Shown here one piece after another: positions 44,219 through 56,241 of a DNA stretch of 64,000 nucleotides. The notes beneath the pieces are model-generated. The model was given only the letters and a program-made list of their open reading frames with translations. It ran no database searches and was not told the DNA's origin. The stretch is from Isoetes taiwanensis (Eukaryota; Streptophyta; Lycopodiopsida; Isoetales; Isoetaceae). Each line of letters opens with the position of its first letter. Position 1 is the first letter of the stretch. The position numbers were made by a program, and so were the translations under genes. The stretch lies in contig JAJEKV010000064.1 in NCBI GenBank assembly GCA_021234155.1, positions 7,814,001-7,878,000 on the forward strand. The letters are read 5' to 3'.

Positions 44219-46897
44219 TATGTAGAGAAATACTAGAATTTATGGTTGCTACAATCTAAAGTAATGGTGGCTGGTGCAAAGCATGTTTTACTACGCTAAA
44301 AATCTATTCTATTCTATTCTATTGTTAATCTTGATATTTAATTCACGTAGTGTTCCATGATCTCCATTGACGACAATAAAGTTCAATGCAATTCATTATG
44401 TTGCCTTAGTTCAATAAAATGTTAAGCGGTTTGCTTATCCAAGCATTGTCTCAAGTTGTCTTTCCATATGTTTAAAATTAATGCCACTAATGCTACATAA
44501 GTAAGTTTAGTAGTAGTAATGAGTAGTAGTGAATTTAAACTATGTTCCACACTATTGTCTAGTATTCTATTCGGCGCCCCTTTGCTCCCAACAGAGACAT
44601 GATGCGTCCATTCCCTTAACTTGTTGACCAACATCATTAGGCGTATCCACGTGGCTACGCTCTCTTCTTACTCATGCATACCCTTGCATCTATATTGCAC
44701 GCTTTAGAAATGTCAGCCTCCTTACGGAATGCAACTTATGCGTAATTTTATAATATGTAGTTTATGGGTCTGCGTCGTTATACGCCATTAATCTCCTAGC
44801 ATAAACATTCTATATCTTGACCACCATTGTTGAAACCTACACTTCTAAAGTGATCTCCCTTTCATAAGCTAGATATTTGTAATCCAGTTTCCTTATTAGT
44901 ATAGTACCTCTCTAACGTGTTCTATTGCAGATAATCATACACAACTTCTCCATCAACTACATGGTGCTATATCTAGATGCGGTCCCAATGTCCATGCCCC
45001 CACAACATGGAAATGGGGAGCGATTTTTGTGCAAATCCGGCAGTCTAGTTCTAGCGATCTGGCGATGGATTCAGAGCACTAAGCAGTAAGGGCTGGTAGA
45101 TCTGGAGCACTGCAGGAGCTGCGACCTACCCATTTGTAGCTATGATGCCGTGTTTTTGCCCTTTTCTTAACTGTTTCTTTTGCATCCAGCTTAGCCTCTG
45201 TTTGTGCATCCCGATATGGCGATCTGTTTCGACTTCCACATGTATCTGGCTAGGTTTTGCATGCCCTGCATTCTTGCATGGGTCTGTCAGAAGTAGATCC
45301 GGTAGCCTAAGTGCTTGCATGGGTCTGCCATAAGTAGATCCGGTAGCCTAAGTGCTTGCTCGCTTGCAAGCTCAAGGAAAACAGAGCTATTTAGTAATGC
45401 GGACCTCTTTTTTGCTTTGCCAGGCTTCAAGTGCAGAGTCATAGTTTGCAGCGACAGATCTTCTATTGTCACCAAGAGATATCTTTTTATTTCACTCTGT
45501 TCTATATATTTCTTGGTTGATTCTATTTGATTCTAAGGAGGTTCATCCTCCTCTATAAAGACTATCATTATCTGTTGTAACAGACTGCTTAGTTGTCGCT
45601 ACTGTTGGATTAATTATCTGGTTAAAGTGTGGAAAGGTAGAAGATGATTTTCTAACAACTGTGCCAGGGGCACCCCTTAAATTCTCTCTCAAACACCTTG
45701 AAGATGCTATTGGTGATTTCCAAACAAAATTAGGAGAAGGTGGATTTGGCCCTATTTCTGGTGGAAAATTAAAAGATACAAGAAGTGTGGCAGTAAAGAG
45801 GCTTCAAGGAACCAAACAAGGGCAGAAGGAATTTGAGCCCGAAGCAAGGACTCTAGGAGGAATAGATCACATAAATCTGGTGAGACTGTATGGGTTCTGT
45901 TTAGAAGGATTAAACTGTCTTTTGGTTTATGAATGGATGCCAAATGGGTCTCTGGATAAATGGCTCTTTGGTGAAGACCCAGGTAAGGTATTGTCTTGGG
46001 AAACTAGAATGGCCATAGCCATGGACACTGCTCAAGGGCTGCTATATTTGCATGAGGGATGCTCTCTTCCTGTTCTTCATCTAGACATCAAACCCCAGAA
46101 CATCTTTCTGGGTTAACATTTCCATGCCAAGCTTTCAGATCTGGGCATGGCCAAGCTGATCAACCAAGACATGATAATCACTCCCCCAAATATTTCCACT
46201 TCCACCACATAGGCCAAGCAAGAGCTCAGCATTTGCACCACACAGTTAAGGGGAACTCTTGGCTACCTTGCTCCAGAATTTATTGCTGGCTCTAAAGCTA
46301 CCAAGAAATGTGACATCTATAGCTTCGGCACTGTGCTTCTCGAAATCGTCACTGGACAGAGAGTGATCCGTTCTCGAGACCCCATAAGCGGATATATACC
46401 TAATTGGGTTTTTGAAAAAGTAAGATCTGGCAATATTATGGAGACTGTAGATCCCAAACTGAACGGAAATTTTGAGCCTGGCAAACCAGAGCAGGTCATC
46501 CGCCTGGCATTTTGTTGCATCCATCTTGATCTAGAAAAGAGGACCACAATGCCACAAATCATGCATATGTTGCAGGAAAAGATGGAGATTCCAGAGCCTA
46601 CCTTCTCAGAAAACATGGGTCTAGCCGGAAATGCTCTTTCTTGGACTCATTCAAGCACTCCACAGCATGAAACTTCATTCCGGTTCGGCAGTTCGAACAG
46701 CATCAAATGGCAACAAGTCTGACCGCCAGTTTACTGGCAACAGCCTAGTTTGGAGTAGTCACCAGAATATCCTAGGCATATGCTAGATAGAATATACCTG
46801 GATATGCCACAAACCCACATAAGCGAGGGTTTGCCCCCCTAGGGGCAACCCAAAAAGATAATTTTATTTACCAAAAAAAACTGGGTAGCCGGAAAAT
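44219..46897. repeat. R unit, copy 2 of tandem duplication
   Basis: Resumes with TATGTAGAGAAATACTAG immediately after the Helitron and runs to ATATATATCTAATTCC, just before RPB11. It lacks 21 bp (after CCCTTAACTTGT) present in copy 1 near 34560-34585. Confidence 0.9.
45584..46722 (+). pseudogene. S-domain (SD2-5-like) receptor kinase, kinase domain only, copy 2
   Basis: Same structure as copy 1: acceptor, membrane exon (TVGLIIWLKCGK), GEGGFG, VAVKRL, HLDIKPQNI, DLG, GTLGYLAPEF and the C-terminal lobe through MPQIMHMLQEKMEIPEP to a normal TGA after KWQQV. It has two in-frame stops: TAA at 46114-46116 (GAA in copy 1) and TAG at 46210-46212, shared with copy 1 and so older than the duplication. 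Otherwise more intact than copy 1. The lectin ectodomain is missing. Confidence 0.85.
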
Positions 46898-46965
46898 AGA
46901 TATATATCTAATTCCAATTCCAATTTCTAGTAATCATATTTTCTCCCTCGCGAGCTCCTCTCAAG

Positions 46966-49011
46966 ATGAACGCACCGGATCGATATGAGCGCTTTGTCGT
47001 GCCTGAGGGCGTGAAAAAGTATTTCACATCATGCTGAACATCTTTAATTGCTAGTTTCTAACGCGAATTAACCGTCTGCAGGGTATCATACGAACAAGAC
47101 ATGAAGGTCATGTGTGCAGGAACATTCACTCTACAGAGGGAGGACCATACTGTGGGCAACGTCATACGCATGTAAGATTTTTTGATTTGTCAAGGCTAGA
47201 GGTTTGATGTTAGGTTGCAACCTTGGAAAACTATAATTTGGTTTTGGTTTTAGGCAGCTTCACAAGGACCCAAATGTTTTGTTTGCCGGCTACAAGCTGC
47301 CACATCCTCTTGAGTACAAAGTGATTATCAAGGTATTGCTCCCAACTTTGCCTCGAATTAGACGCAATGAAGAAACCTTACTTACTAGATAATACAGTTT
47401 TAAGCAACAAATTCCTTACAACCCTAAGCTACCGTCCAAATCTTTGAGGATCAGATTCTTGTTGCATTTTCTCCAACTGGCGTGTTTCTGTTGGTTGTGC
47501 AGACAACCTAGCATCAAGACTCTGGGTGTTAGTGACAATGAAGACAGCCAACACATACTGATTATCTACATAAGTATGGTTACAGAAAAGTTAAAACACG
47601 GCTAGTTTCATCGGTTAGATTTCTGAGTAAACAAAGTCTTGGCAAGTGTTCTTTCTGTAAAATATGTGTAATATATGCTTGGCGGTTGTCATTATACAGC
47701 ATATTTTGTTTTCTAAGTTATTTTTGAAACCTCTTGTTTTTTAGTTGTTACTGTAAGTTCATTTTACTGTGCTTGCTAATAACTATGCTTCATATTTCTC
47801 TAGCATTTTTTAACACAATTTAGACATAGGCAGTGGCAACTTTAGGCTGATAATTCTACTGTCATTTGGCTTGGTAGATACATACCACCAGCCAGTCTTC
47901 TCCAATGCAGGCGTATAACCTAGCCATATCTGACCTCAACAAGGAGCTTGAGCACCTGAAAAAAGTTTTCCAGGTAAAATTTTATTATTGCAATTGGCAC
48001 TGTTTGAAGCCCACAACTTGAGCAACAGTTCATTGTTATTGCTACCTCGTTTTATATCTTAATCCCTAACAGATTGGAAGGAACTGTGCAAGCATGCTCC
48101 AACATTGATATATGATTTGTCTAGAATTTGGACTTTGTGATGACGATAGTGCAGTTGGGTAATAACCAGCCGTGGTTCATGCTTGATTCACTGCAACATC
48201 CACTTCAAATTTGTCTTTCTCATCTTTGGTACATGTTTCAATGCACGAATTATGACATGACTCAGTAGAGCCCTCAGATCAAGTAATTCAAATACAGTCT
48301 TTCCAAGTGATTAATGATTTTAGATTTGCTTTTAGTTTCCACATCCACTTCTACTCCCATGGTTCAGCCCTGTGAACTGTAAGAACATGAGTTATAGATG
48401 AGTTATAGATGAGATGGTCGTGAAGAATTCAGGCAAAGGGTCTCTAACCAACAAAGTATTGGTGTGGAAGATCAGCCCCTGTGAAATTGATGATCCACCC
48501 TTTCTTCTTTCTTCCTTTCTTTCTTTCTCCTAGCCTGGCCTAATGCAGTTGGTTAACAAAGCTATGGTCCAGGCTTGTAAATCAACCTTAAATTTATCTT
48601 GTCTCTCATCTTTGGCACATGTTTCAGTGCATGAATTACCACATGACTTCAGCACAGGCCTCAGATTAAGTAATTCAAATACAGTTTTAAGTCGTTAATG
48701 ATTCTTGTATAGGTCTAGATTTGGTTTTAGTTCCTATATACCCACCTCCAAAGCCCAGAGCATGAGTTTTAGATAAAGCTTACTCTCCAAAGCAAATTTC
48801 CATCTGGACTGACTTAACCCAATTTTAAAACTATATAGAGTTATCAAATCAGAAATACTCTGCTAAAGCCTGTCAAAAGCCACAAAAATTATATGCAAAA
48901 TAAGGACATCTAGTTGGTCAATAATTTATGTTATTTCAAGGAGAAAAGCTGATTACATTGTGCTGCTTTGAACAGGAAGAAATGGCCCAAGGGCAGTCTG
49001 AGTACTTCTAA
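46966..49011 (+). CDS. NRPB11: DNA-directed RNA polymerase II subunit RPB11
   Basis: Five GT-AG exons: 46966-47018, 47082-47171, 47254-47332, 47878-47973 and 48976-49011, giving 117 residues. Start [18 protein letters not shown]; middle [40 protein letters not shown] and [16 protein letters not shown]; end [20 protein letters not shown] followed by [18 protein letters not shown]. This matches the plant RPB11 family (about 116 residues) over its whole length, with the conserved RpoA/RPB3-RPB11-type dimerisation fold (FT-x-x-EDHT-GN, FAGY-x-PHPL-x-Y). RPB11 pairs with RPB3 in the pol II core in the nucleus. No stop or shift. A CT-rich leader lies just upstream (TTTCTCCCTCGCG). Intron 4 is about 1 kb and holds an internal duplication. 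Confidence 0.97.
48139..48730. repeat. diverged direct duplication in RPB11 intron 4
   Basis: About 190 bp (CAGTTGGGTAATAACC..., CTCATCTTTGGTACATGTTT, AAGTAATTCAAATACAGT, TTAATGATTT) at 48150-48345 is repeated, with many changes, at 48545-48740. Confidence 0.7.
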
Positions 49012-52000
49012 TATGTCTTACAAATGGTATGTTTGTTTTTATTTCTTTTCAATGTATATTGCCTCTTTTATGTAGATGAATGTAAGACAATGGCATATTC
49101 TGTTATCTATAGATTGTAGTATCACTTCGTTTAGCATTTCCTTTTATACTATTATTTATTACTGTGAGTGTTGCAAAACACATGTGTCATAATATTCTTA
49201 TGTTTTTGCCCTGTCATTCGCAGCATCCAATTTGCAATGTGGATGCCAGTTCTAGTATCAAGTCTCATAGAAGTAGCCTTACAAGAGGTTCATTGTGCTT
49301 AACATAAGAAACTGGTCAAAATTCATTCATTTTCAGTATGGGCTTGAACAGGCTTCAGGGTTCTGCCCATTGGACTTGTCACTTGATGTTTATCCTTTTG
49401 CACTTGATGTTTATCCTTCTGTTTTTGTCCTTACCACTTTGCTTTGCATGCTTCAACACTTCGTAGATGAGAAGATATACCTGGTGTTAAAGACAATTGG
49501 TGATGGCAACTCCACGCTCCAGAACTATGACAACACATGTTGACAAGGACAATAATATGCCTCACTGAAAAACAAATATTCCCCTCCCTACCAGAGAGAA
49601 GGTATGCCTTTAGGGGCAGCTTAAAAATTTTCAGATCATTTACATGGTCGAGATTGTGAGAAGGGGTGAGATCAGTATTCTTCAAGATCACAAATGTAGG
49701 GACATTAGAAATCCGATCTGACATGATATTGTGTAACCGGCATCCGCCATGAAGTTTGAATTTGGGGTGGAATCACAAACCACCCACCATGATTTTATCT
49801 GTTGAATGAGAAAATAGAGCGTGAAATCAGGCAAAGGAGATTTTGGATGAGTGAAGAAGTGGACACTTGAGGCCTTGAAATCTTAAGGGTTAAGTTCATG
49901 TTCCAGCAAGATGAGTTAGAAGGATTTGAATTGGTGAAGTATGGTTTTGGCTTTAGAGTATGAGACCTATTGAGCATTTGCAGGTGAGATTTCCATCTAT
50001 TTTAGCACTTGCCAAATCACATCATCTTTTTGAATGAAGATTTGATGCGATTGTTCCAGCTTTTAGACTTGATCAAGTTTGGCAGTCAATATTACAGCAT
50101 CTGGCAGCAGAGATTATTCCCCCTGACCCATCGGTTCGCATTATCCATTCCACAGCTAAGATTGGGCAGGTTATCAAATTGATGAGGATAAGAGCGGATC
50201 CCCATTAGGGTGGCACCTTAGTTTCCCGCCTGCGCCACATAAGCAATTTACAAGCATTGTGAAATCAATCATTTTCGTTTGAATCATGTGCCACGTAAGC
50301 AAAGAAAGGGAAAACCCTATTGAACGTTCCCATTTTAATTGCACTTCTTTACCAATTGGCTTCCGATCACAGAGCATCCGAGGGCCAAAGAAACTTTGAG
50401 AGGGGAAGCTCTTGGGATACCTTTAGGTCATCAGAATCCCAAAGGAACTTTGAGAGGTGAGGCTCTGAGAGATGAGGGTGGCAAGCAAGAAACATTGAGA
50501 GGTGAGGCTGGCAAGCTCTGGGGATACGTTTAGGTCAGATTGTAGATTTTTGCTATTTCAATGGATCCTACAACTCTTCTTTTAATTGCTATATTATTAC
50601 AAGCAATTACTATTGCAATGATGATTTCTGATAATATGAACAATATGAACGTAGTTTTGGATGTGATCACAAAGAGAATAAAGGACAGCTAGAAATGATG
50701 TCCACAATACTTTTTTTTGTCAATGTTAACTGATGAATTAAGAGTGCCAAGAGGAACCCTAACAGGTATAATATAAGGCTCACACCGCGATCATTTCATT
50801 GAAGGTTCCATTACGAAGGTTTTGTTATGCAAGTAGATCCCACTCGTTTTAAAGATATGCATGCAGATCCAACTCATTTTAAAGATATGTTTAGCGTATT
50901 TTGAGACACTTTTTTGTTACATTTGCAACCTAGTCATATAATGTAAACATGTGCCCGGCGTTGCTGGGCTAATGTCCTGACTTGTGTTTTTATTCGGCCT
51001 TTAACGTTTGTATGTGCAACTTCAACAACACCACATTGATATTGGCAAGAATAGACATTATTTGCTTTTATAATCATTTTTGTTATTGAAATTGTCTAAA
51101 ACAGTTTTATCAATGTGTTAACTTTGCATTTATGGATTTGAGAAGAGAAAACAATGCTTTATAAAACGAATAAAACGAACGTGAGAGGCGATTAAATCTA
51201 CTTTTAAAGACAAAAATTTGGAAAACTTATGCTCAAAATATTGCCCTTAATAGTTAAGTACATAAAAAAAGGGGGGGATAAAACATCCCGAGCCAATGCT
51301 GCTTTAGCAGTAGGGCAAAACATAATGGCCACTTGCCAGTCGATGTAGCTAAAAATCGATAGATAGTCGATAAAAGTTAGACTTCTATGTCATCTAACCT
51401 AGTAACCACAGTTATCTTATCTGCAATCCTAACTTGTCCAACTTTTTGTTTCCAAAATGAAAGAAAAGCATAAGCTAATTCTTGCCTTTGCTCCAATCAT
51501 GAGTTGGATACATAAAATCATGAGTTGGATGTGTAAAGACCCTTCAAAACATAAATTGGCTGCACAAAGTGCACTAAGAAAATTTACTATGAACAATAGA
51601 TTGCAATTATGAAGAATAGATTGCAAAGGAGAATTTCAGCAACTTGACCTTTTTTTTTTAACATTTCTCCAAAATTTAAAATGTAGAAGCTCAGACTGAA
51701 TTAAAAAAGCATGAAAATTTATTGAACCGTCCCACACTTGCCTTTTCCTCCATTCTAGTTCTTTATGGCTAGATTGTTGAGCTCCTAGTTTTCAGAAATA
51801 ATATTCAGCATTTTAGAAAAGCAAGAAGCTTTGTTGAACCATCCCACACTTGCCTTTTCCATTCTAGTTCTTTATAGCTGGATCTTTGAGCTTTTTGTTT
51901 CATCAAAAATAATATTCAGCAGTGCTAGATTTACCCAAGGGTGGCTCAAAACAACAAAGGTTCTAACAGTGCCATGTTTTTTACTCCCATGTTAGTGGAG

Positions 52001-52303
52001 CTGCCCCAAAAAGTGAGACATATAAGACCATCTGCTTATTTAAATCAGCTGATGCAACCTGTTAAGACCACCTGCTTATCTAAATCATTCGATGCCATGT
52101 TTGCATCGGCATACAAACAAAGGTCCAAATTACTGCCCAACTTGTAAAGCCTTCTGATTTGGTAGCTTGAAAATATTGAAGAGCATACTTGGCTGCTATC
52201 TAATGGATGCTGTATAAGCCTGAGCACATATTCCTTCTAGAACATGGGCTCATGGTAACACACTAATCTTAGAACATGGCATATATAGAACTTATATAGA
52301 ACT
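49012..52303. other. AT-rich intergenic, small duplications
   Basis: No gene supported. CTTTGAGAGG(G/T)GA units recur at 50390-50520 with GAAGCTCTTGGGATACCTTT-like phrases. A roughly 110 bp direct duplication (CCCACACTTGCCTTTTCC ... AATAATATTCAGCA) lies at about 51728 and 51842. Open frames (49295, 51941 and others) show no domain. Confidence 0.45.
50931..50970 (-). mobile_element. possible second CTAG-type Helitron 3' end
   Basis: The hairpin TGCCCGGCGTTGCTGGGC at 50952-50969 differs by one base from the hairpin of the 5.6 kb Helitron. A CTAGTCAT lies to its left, as CTAGTTAT does there, but the spacer is about 12 nt longer and the flanking base is C instead of A. Probably a decayed terminus; the other end was not found. 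Confidence 0.35.
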
Positions 52304-53435
52304 ATGGTTATATGTCAAGGTTGCATTATGTTGGCATGTACTTGTTAAATATTTGACATCATAATGTGGTAGAACATGAATGTGATCTGTTCTCTATGAT
52401 ATCATTGCAGGTGTTAGAACTGTTCCTAGTAAATGCATAGGAAATGCATGTGAATTATGACTCTTGATTCTTGGATCATATGATGATAAATATGGTTTAA
52501 ACTCTGCCATATGGGCATGTGTTCAGTTCTTGGCTTATACATGAGTGTATATTCTCCACACAGTTGTTTCTTGTTCTTGACATCGGGCGTTGTCACCCCA
52601 GCAAGGGTGCTTCGTCGCGCTACATGGCTTGGAAGTGGTCCTTTAGCACTGGACGCAAGCTAGAAGGGTGTGTACACATGAGGTTTAGCCCCCAAGTTAT
52701 TTGTTGCAGGGCCTGATCAGCCCAGGTGGCCTTCATAGAACTGGAATAGGCATGCTTCATGGATTCTCACGGCCTCGTGATTATCTTTTAGTTATTGTAA
52801 GGTTATGACATGTGCAACTATAACTTATTTGGATGGCTTGATGGTATTCAGGTTCTTATTATGATTGTTCATGTTATGTGCTAATACTGCATTGCTGGTT
52901 TCTAGCATAGAGGGATTCCTAGGTGAGGCATCTAAGTCTAAGAATTATTCTTGTGATTGGTACATCGTACATGTTTCTTGTTGATTACACCAGCATTTTC
53001 TAAACGCTTCAAACCCCCCCACTTAGTCTTTAAGACTAACCCCACATGGTGTAAGCAGTTTCAGAAGTAGCAGAATGTAGCAAGGCAATTGAAGGACACA
53101 ACTGAGTGCAGTCTTAACTTATGGGGAATCTGTATGCCTTTAGAAAGGCCTTGTCATTTCTGAAACTTATGGATATTAAATTGCATATCATTATTTTGTG
53201 TATGCCACAAGAGTGCTATACAATTATGTTTCAAATATGTATGTACTTCTAATTGTGGATTTGAGACAAAGAGTCAATTCTTTACCAATATTTCTTCAAT
53301 AGCATTGCATTATGCATACCAATTTTTCATTGACTCATGCAAGGTTAGATGGGATTTCAGGTTACCTGGAGGGTTAACCCGACAGACCCGTTACAGATAC
53401 TATTTCAAAAAATAAACAATTGCATATTTCAGTTA
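52304..53435. repeat. inverted repeat, left arm outer part
   Basis: Reverse complement of 58647-59781 with roughly 93-95% identity by eye. It contains GGAAATGCATGTGAATTATG and a TTAGTCTTTAAGACTAA near-palindrome around 53020-53036. No coding domain recognised. Its right edge is the Helitron insertion point. Confidence 0.92.
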
Positions 53436-53499
53436 TCTCTAATATATAATTGTAATATGGAGGATAGGGGGGCAGCTTAATAAAAGCTGTGCATGCCTC

Positions 53500-53960
53500 A
53501 GCCTACCTTTAAAATATACACGTGTAGGCCCAAATTTTTTAAGAAAGGTATCGAACTTTCTGGAAACTGCGGTCACATGGCAGGGAGGGCTTCGAATGCT
53601 CTGGATTATTCATGGGCTGGAGAGCTCTGGACGATTGTGGAAACTTCGCGATGATTCTGTCCAACATTATAAAAGCAGGGTGGAGCCCTAAGCTCAGGAA
53701 AAACAGGAGTCGAGAACGGCCTTTGAGTTGAATGAACGAACGGACGTTTGAGGAACGGAATCTTTAGCCCTTTTCTCTACTTTTGATTCAGTCTAACCCT
53801 TCTGCTTCGTTTACAGCTCTTCTTAAAGCGGTGATTGGTACTCAGAGCAGGCTTCAATTTCATGCGGTTTTCCTGCTACAGCTCTTTTTGAAGCAGTAAT
53901 AGGTGCTCAAAGCAGGGTTCAATTCCCTGCGGTTTTCCTACTACCATGGCAGGCAGGAGC
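53500..53960 (+). mobile_element. LTR-retrotransposon or TRIM-like fragment inside the Helitron
   Basis: TATAAAAG at 53668-53675 in LTR-like sequence is followed at 53836-53851 by TGGTACTCAGAGCAGG, one base longer than the plant initiator-Met tRNA primer-binding site TGGTATCAGAGC. The surrounding unit, including the PBS-like string and CATGCGGTTTTCCTGCTAC, is partly duplicated about 65 bp downstream (GGTGCTCAAAGCAGG). Suggests capture of an LTR end; no second LTR located. Confidence 0.4.
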
Positions 53961-54059
53961 TCTTTCAGCGTACCAAGAATCGAACTCTCAAAGGCAGCCG
54001 TTCTTGGAAGCTGGTAATAAACCTTAGTCCAGTTTTAGTCATGCATAAATTGTCATCAG

Positions 54060-54665
54060 TTTCTTTCAGCGCCATAGCCGCTGCTGCAGAGGGATGCAGC
54101 CATAGTCGAAAAAATAAAAGAGGGAAAACAAAGCAAGAGTCCTTAACCCATAATCCTGAATGCTTTCAAATCTCCAATCCTGATATGCTGATTTGGGCGA
54201 CGGACTTGGTGGAAGAAGACCCTTTTCGCCCTGAGCTTCAAGCTCATTGTGCAAATCATTAAATCGCTGGAGCAGCTCTTTCAAATATTTTATTGCATTG
54301 CCCTTGATCCATCTAGGAGTCGTGTACTCCGACACAAACTCTGATCTGTGCCCTAATAGCACGACCATAGGTTCTCAAGGCGACTCTTCCATTCTGTCCC
54401 GCATGGGAAACCCGGTGGTTCAATCTTCCATCTTCCACAAAAGCAAGCCTGCGGCTTCCAACGGTGCATTTTGGTAAAGGAGATTTTTCAGGCGTGGCAC
54501 ATTTTTGCGAACAAATGGGCATGGCAAGCATATCATGTTCTGATATTCTGAGGAAAAATGGAATTTCGTTTTTGTCAATGGGGTTTCGTCGTAAATTGTT
54601 GTCTCAGGGGAGGTTAGAAGAAATCCTTGACCACCTTATGAGATTTCAAGTGAATTCTTAATCTC
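54060..54665. other. coding-like fragments, possible captured gene
   Basis: A minus frame at 54066-54368 ([20 protein letters not shown], then [14 protein letters not shown]) and a plus frame at 54464-54661 (VAHFCEQMGMASISCSDILR, then LLSQGRLEEILDHLMRFQ) both look exonic. They may be parts of host genes carried by the Helitron. No family recognised with confidence. Confidence 0.3.
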
Positions 54666-55443
54666 TGAAAAATTTTCAATGTTTGCATTAATAATTTATG
54701 CTTCAAACAACTAACTGGATGTGTTGTTATAGAGTGGAAGTCTATAATGAAGAAAGTGATACCACCAAGCCTTCTCATTGCAAATGCATAGAAATGCAGA
54801 GAGTAGATTTGGTGCTCAATATGCTTATCAGAAAAAAACTTTTGTAATTGCAGCTATGCTACCCTCCAACTGACATGTCATAATATCATGATCCCATGTC
54901 ATAATATCATGATCCCAGAGTTTGGTGCACTCCATGACTTAGAATCTGCATTCACAATATTAGGCAATCTGGGATTGAGCCAGACATGTTTAGCCACTAT
55001 ACCTTGATTGATGCTTGTGGTCGGTCGGCGTGGCCAAGTCAAGGAAGCGGTATATATATTTGAGGTCATAATAGTACTCTAGCACATAGCAATACAGTTA
55101 CTCACAATCCCTTCCAATTTTAATGCTTAGACTACTCTGTAGGAAATGGTACTGGACAAAGGCCAAATGTATATGTCTATAACAGTGCCATGAATGTGCA
55201 TGCAAACAATATTGGACATGTTTTACGACTGTATAAGCACATGACGGTAACATTGAATTGAAAAATGCACGAAAATCTTTTATGATTAAAATGTAGTTAT
55301 GCATGCGTATTTTCTTGCATCTCAGCTTAAGGATTCAATTATATGATATAGCTATTTAAAATTTGCACATACATGCTTATTGATGTAATGAATGTGCTAT
55401 CAAACTACTAAGGCTAGGATTAGCTTGCAGGAATTTCAGCAGG

Positions 55444-56241
55444 TTGAACGACTTACAGGTCATAAAGGTCATAATGTGGGACGAATTTCCAATCGCGAAC
55501 AAAGCTGTAATTGAAAGTTTTAACAAGTTGTTACAACAAATTTGTGAAAACAAAGATCCGAAATTCTTTGTTGCTACAGGAGACTTCAGACAAGTAGCAC
55601 CGATCGTTAAAGGGAGTGGACGAACATCAATCATTAATGCATCAATAAAGTCGTTGCGCTTATGGAAATTATTCAAAATACTCAGACTTTATGAGCCGAT
55701 TCGAAATGCTACTGACTTAGAGTTGGTCCATTATGTAGATATGATTGGAAATGACTATAAATGTAAAAGGGTATCTCGAGATATATTTAAAACAGCAACG
55801 TGCATTGAAGCAACAATCGACTTTTTGTTTCCAAGTAACATCCTACAAAATTCCATGGCCTGTGAGAAACGAGCATTTCTGTCTTCTCTGAACATATATA
55901 TGACTTCTTAATGAACTTTACATTGAGGAATACCAGATCACAAAATTAGACTAAAAAAGGGAGCAATATGCCACGTGATGAAACTATTGCATATGGGCAA
56001 AGGACTCCTGAAAAATGGAAGAGTAATAATCGAATCATTGCACAATAAATTTGTTATGGCCAAAATCATTGGTTCAATGGCACAGCCAAACCAAACCAAA
56101 CCAAACCAAACCAGTTACACACGGACAATTGTACACTGCAATGACACGAATAGGAAAAGAGGAGATGTGCTCATTTTGCTTGCAGAAGATAACACCACGC
56201 ATAAAGCCACTAATGTTGTATATGAAGAACTACTAGAATAA
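55444..56241 (+). pseudogene. Helitron PIF1-like helicase, C-terminal part
   Basis: Frame 55444-55911 shows VIMWDEFPIANKAVIESFNK (Walker B, DE), FFVATGDFRQVAPIV (GDFRQ motif III), SIINASIKSLRLW, the LYEPIRN block, and IEATIDFLFPSNI. After a stop and shifts, KFVMAKIIGSMAQ, an (AACCA)n insertion at about 56086-56113, GQLYTAMTRIGK (helicase motif VI, usually GQLYVAxSR) and NVVYEELLE with a stop at 56239 complete the C-terminus. This order is that of Helitron/PIF1 helicases. Walker A and the HUH replication-initiator domain are absent. It ends about 490 bp before the element's 3' hairpin, the normal place. Confidence 0.8.

Noticed and set aside
36168-46212. In-frame TAG codons repaired by U-to-C RNA editing, as in fern and hornwort organelles
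   Set aside because: That editing is known for organelle transcripts. This is nuclear-type DNA with introns and transposons.
53880-53935. tRNA gene, because CAGGG-TTCAATT-CCCTG looks like a T arm
   Set aside because: No matching acceptor, D or anticodon arms upstream. The sequence is better explained as a duplicated PBS-like/LTR unit.
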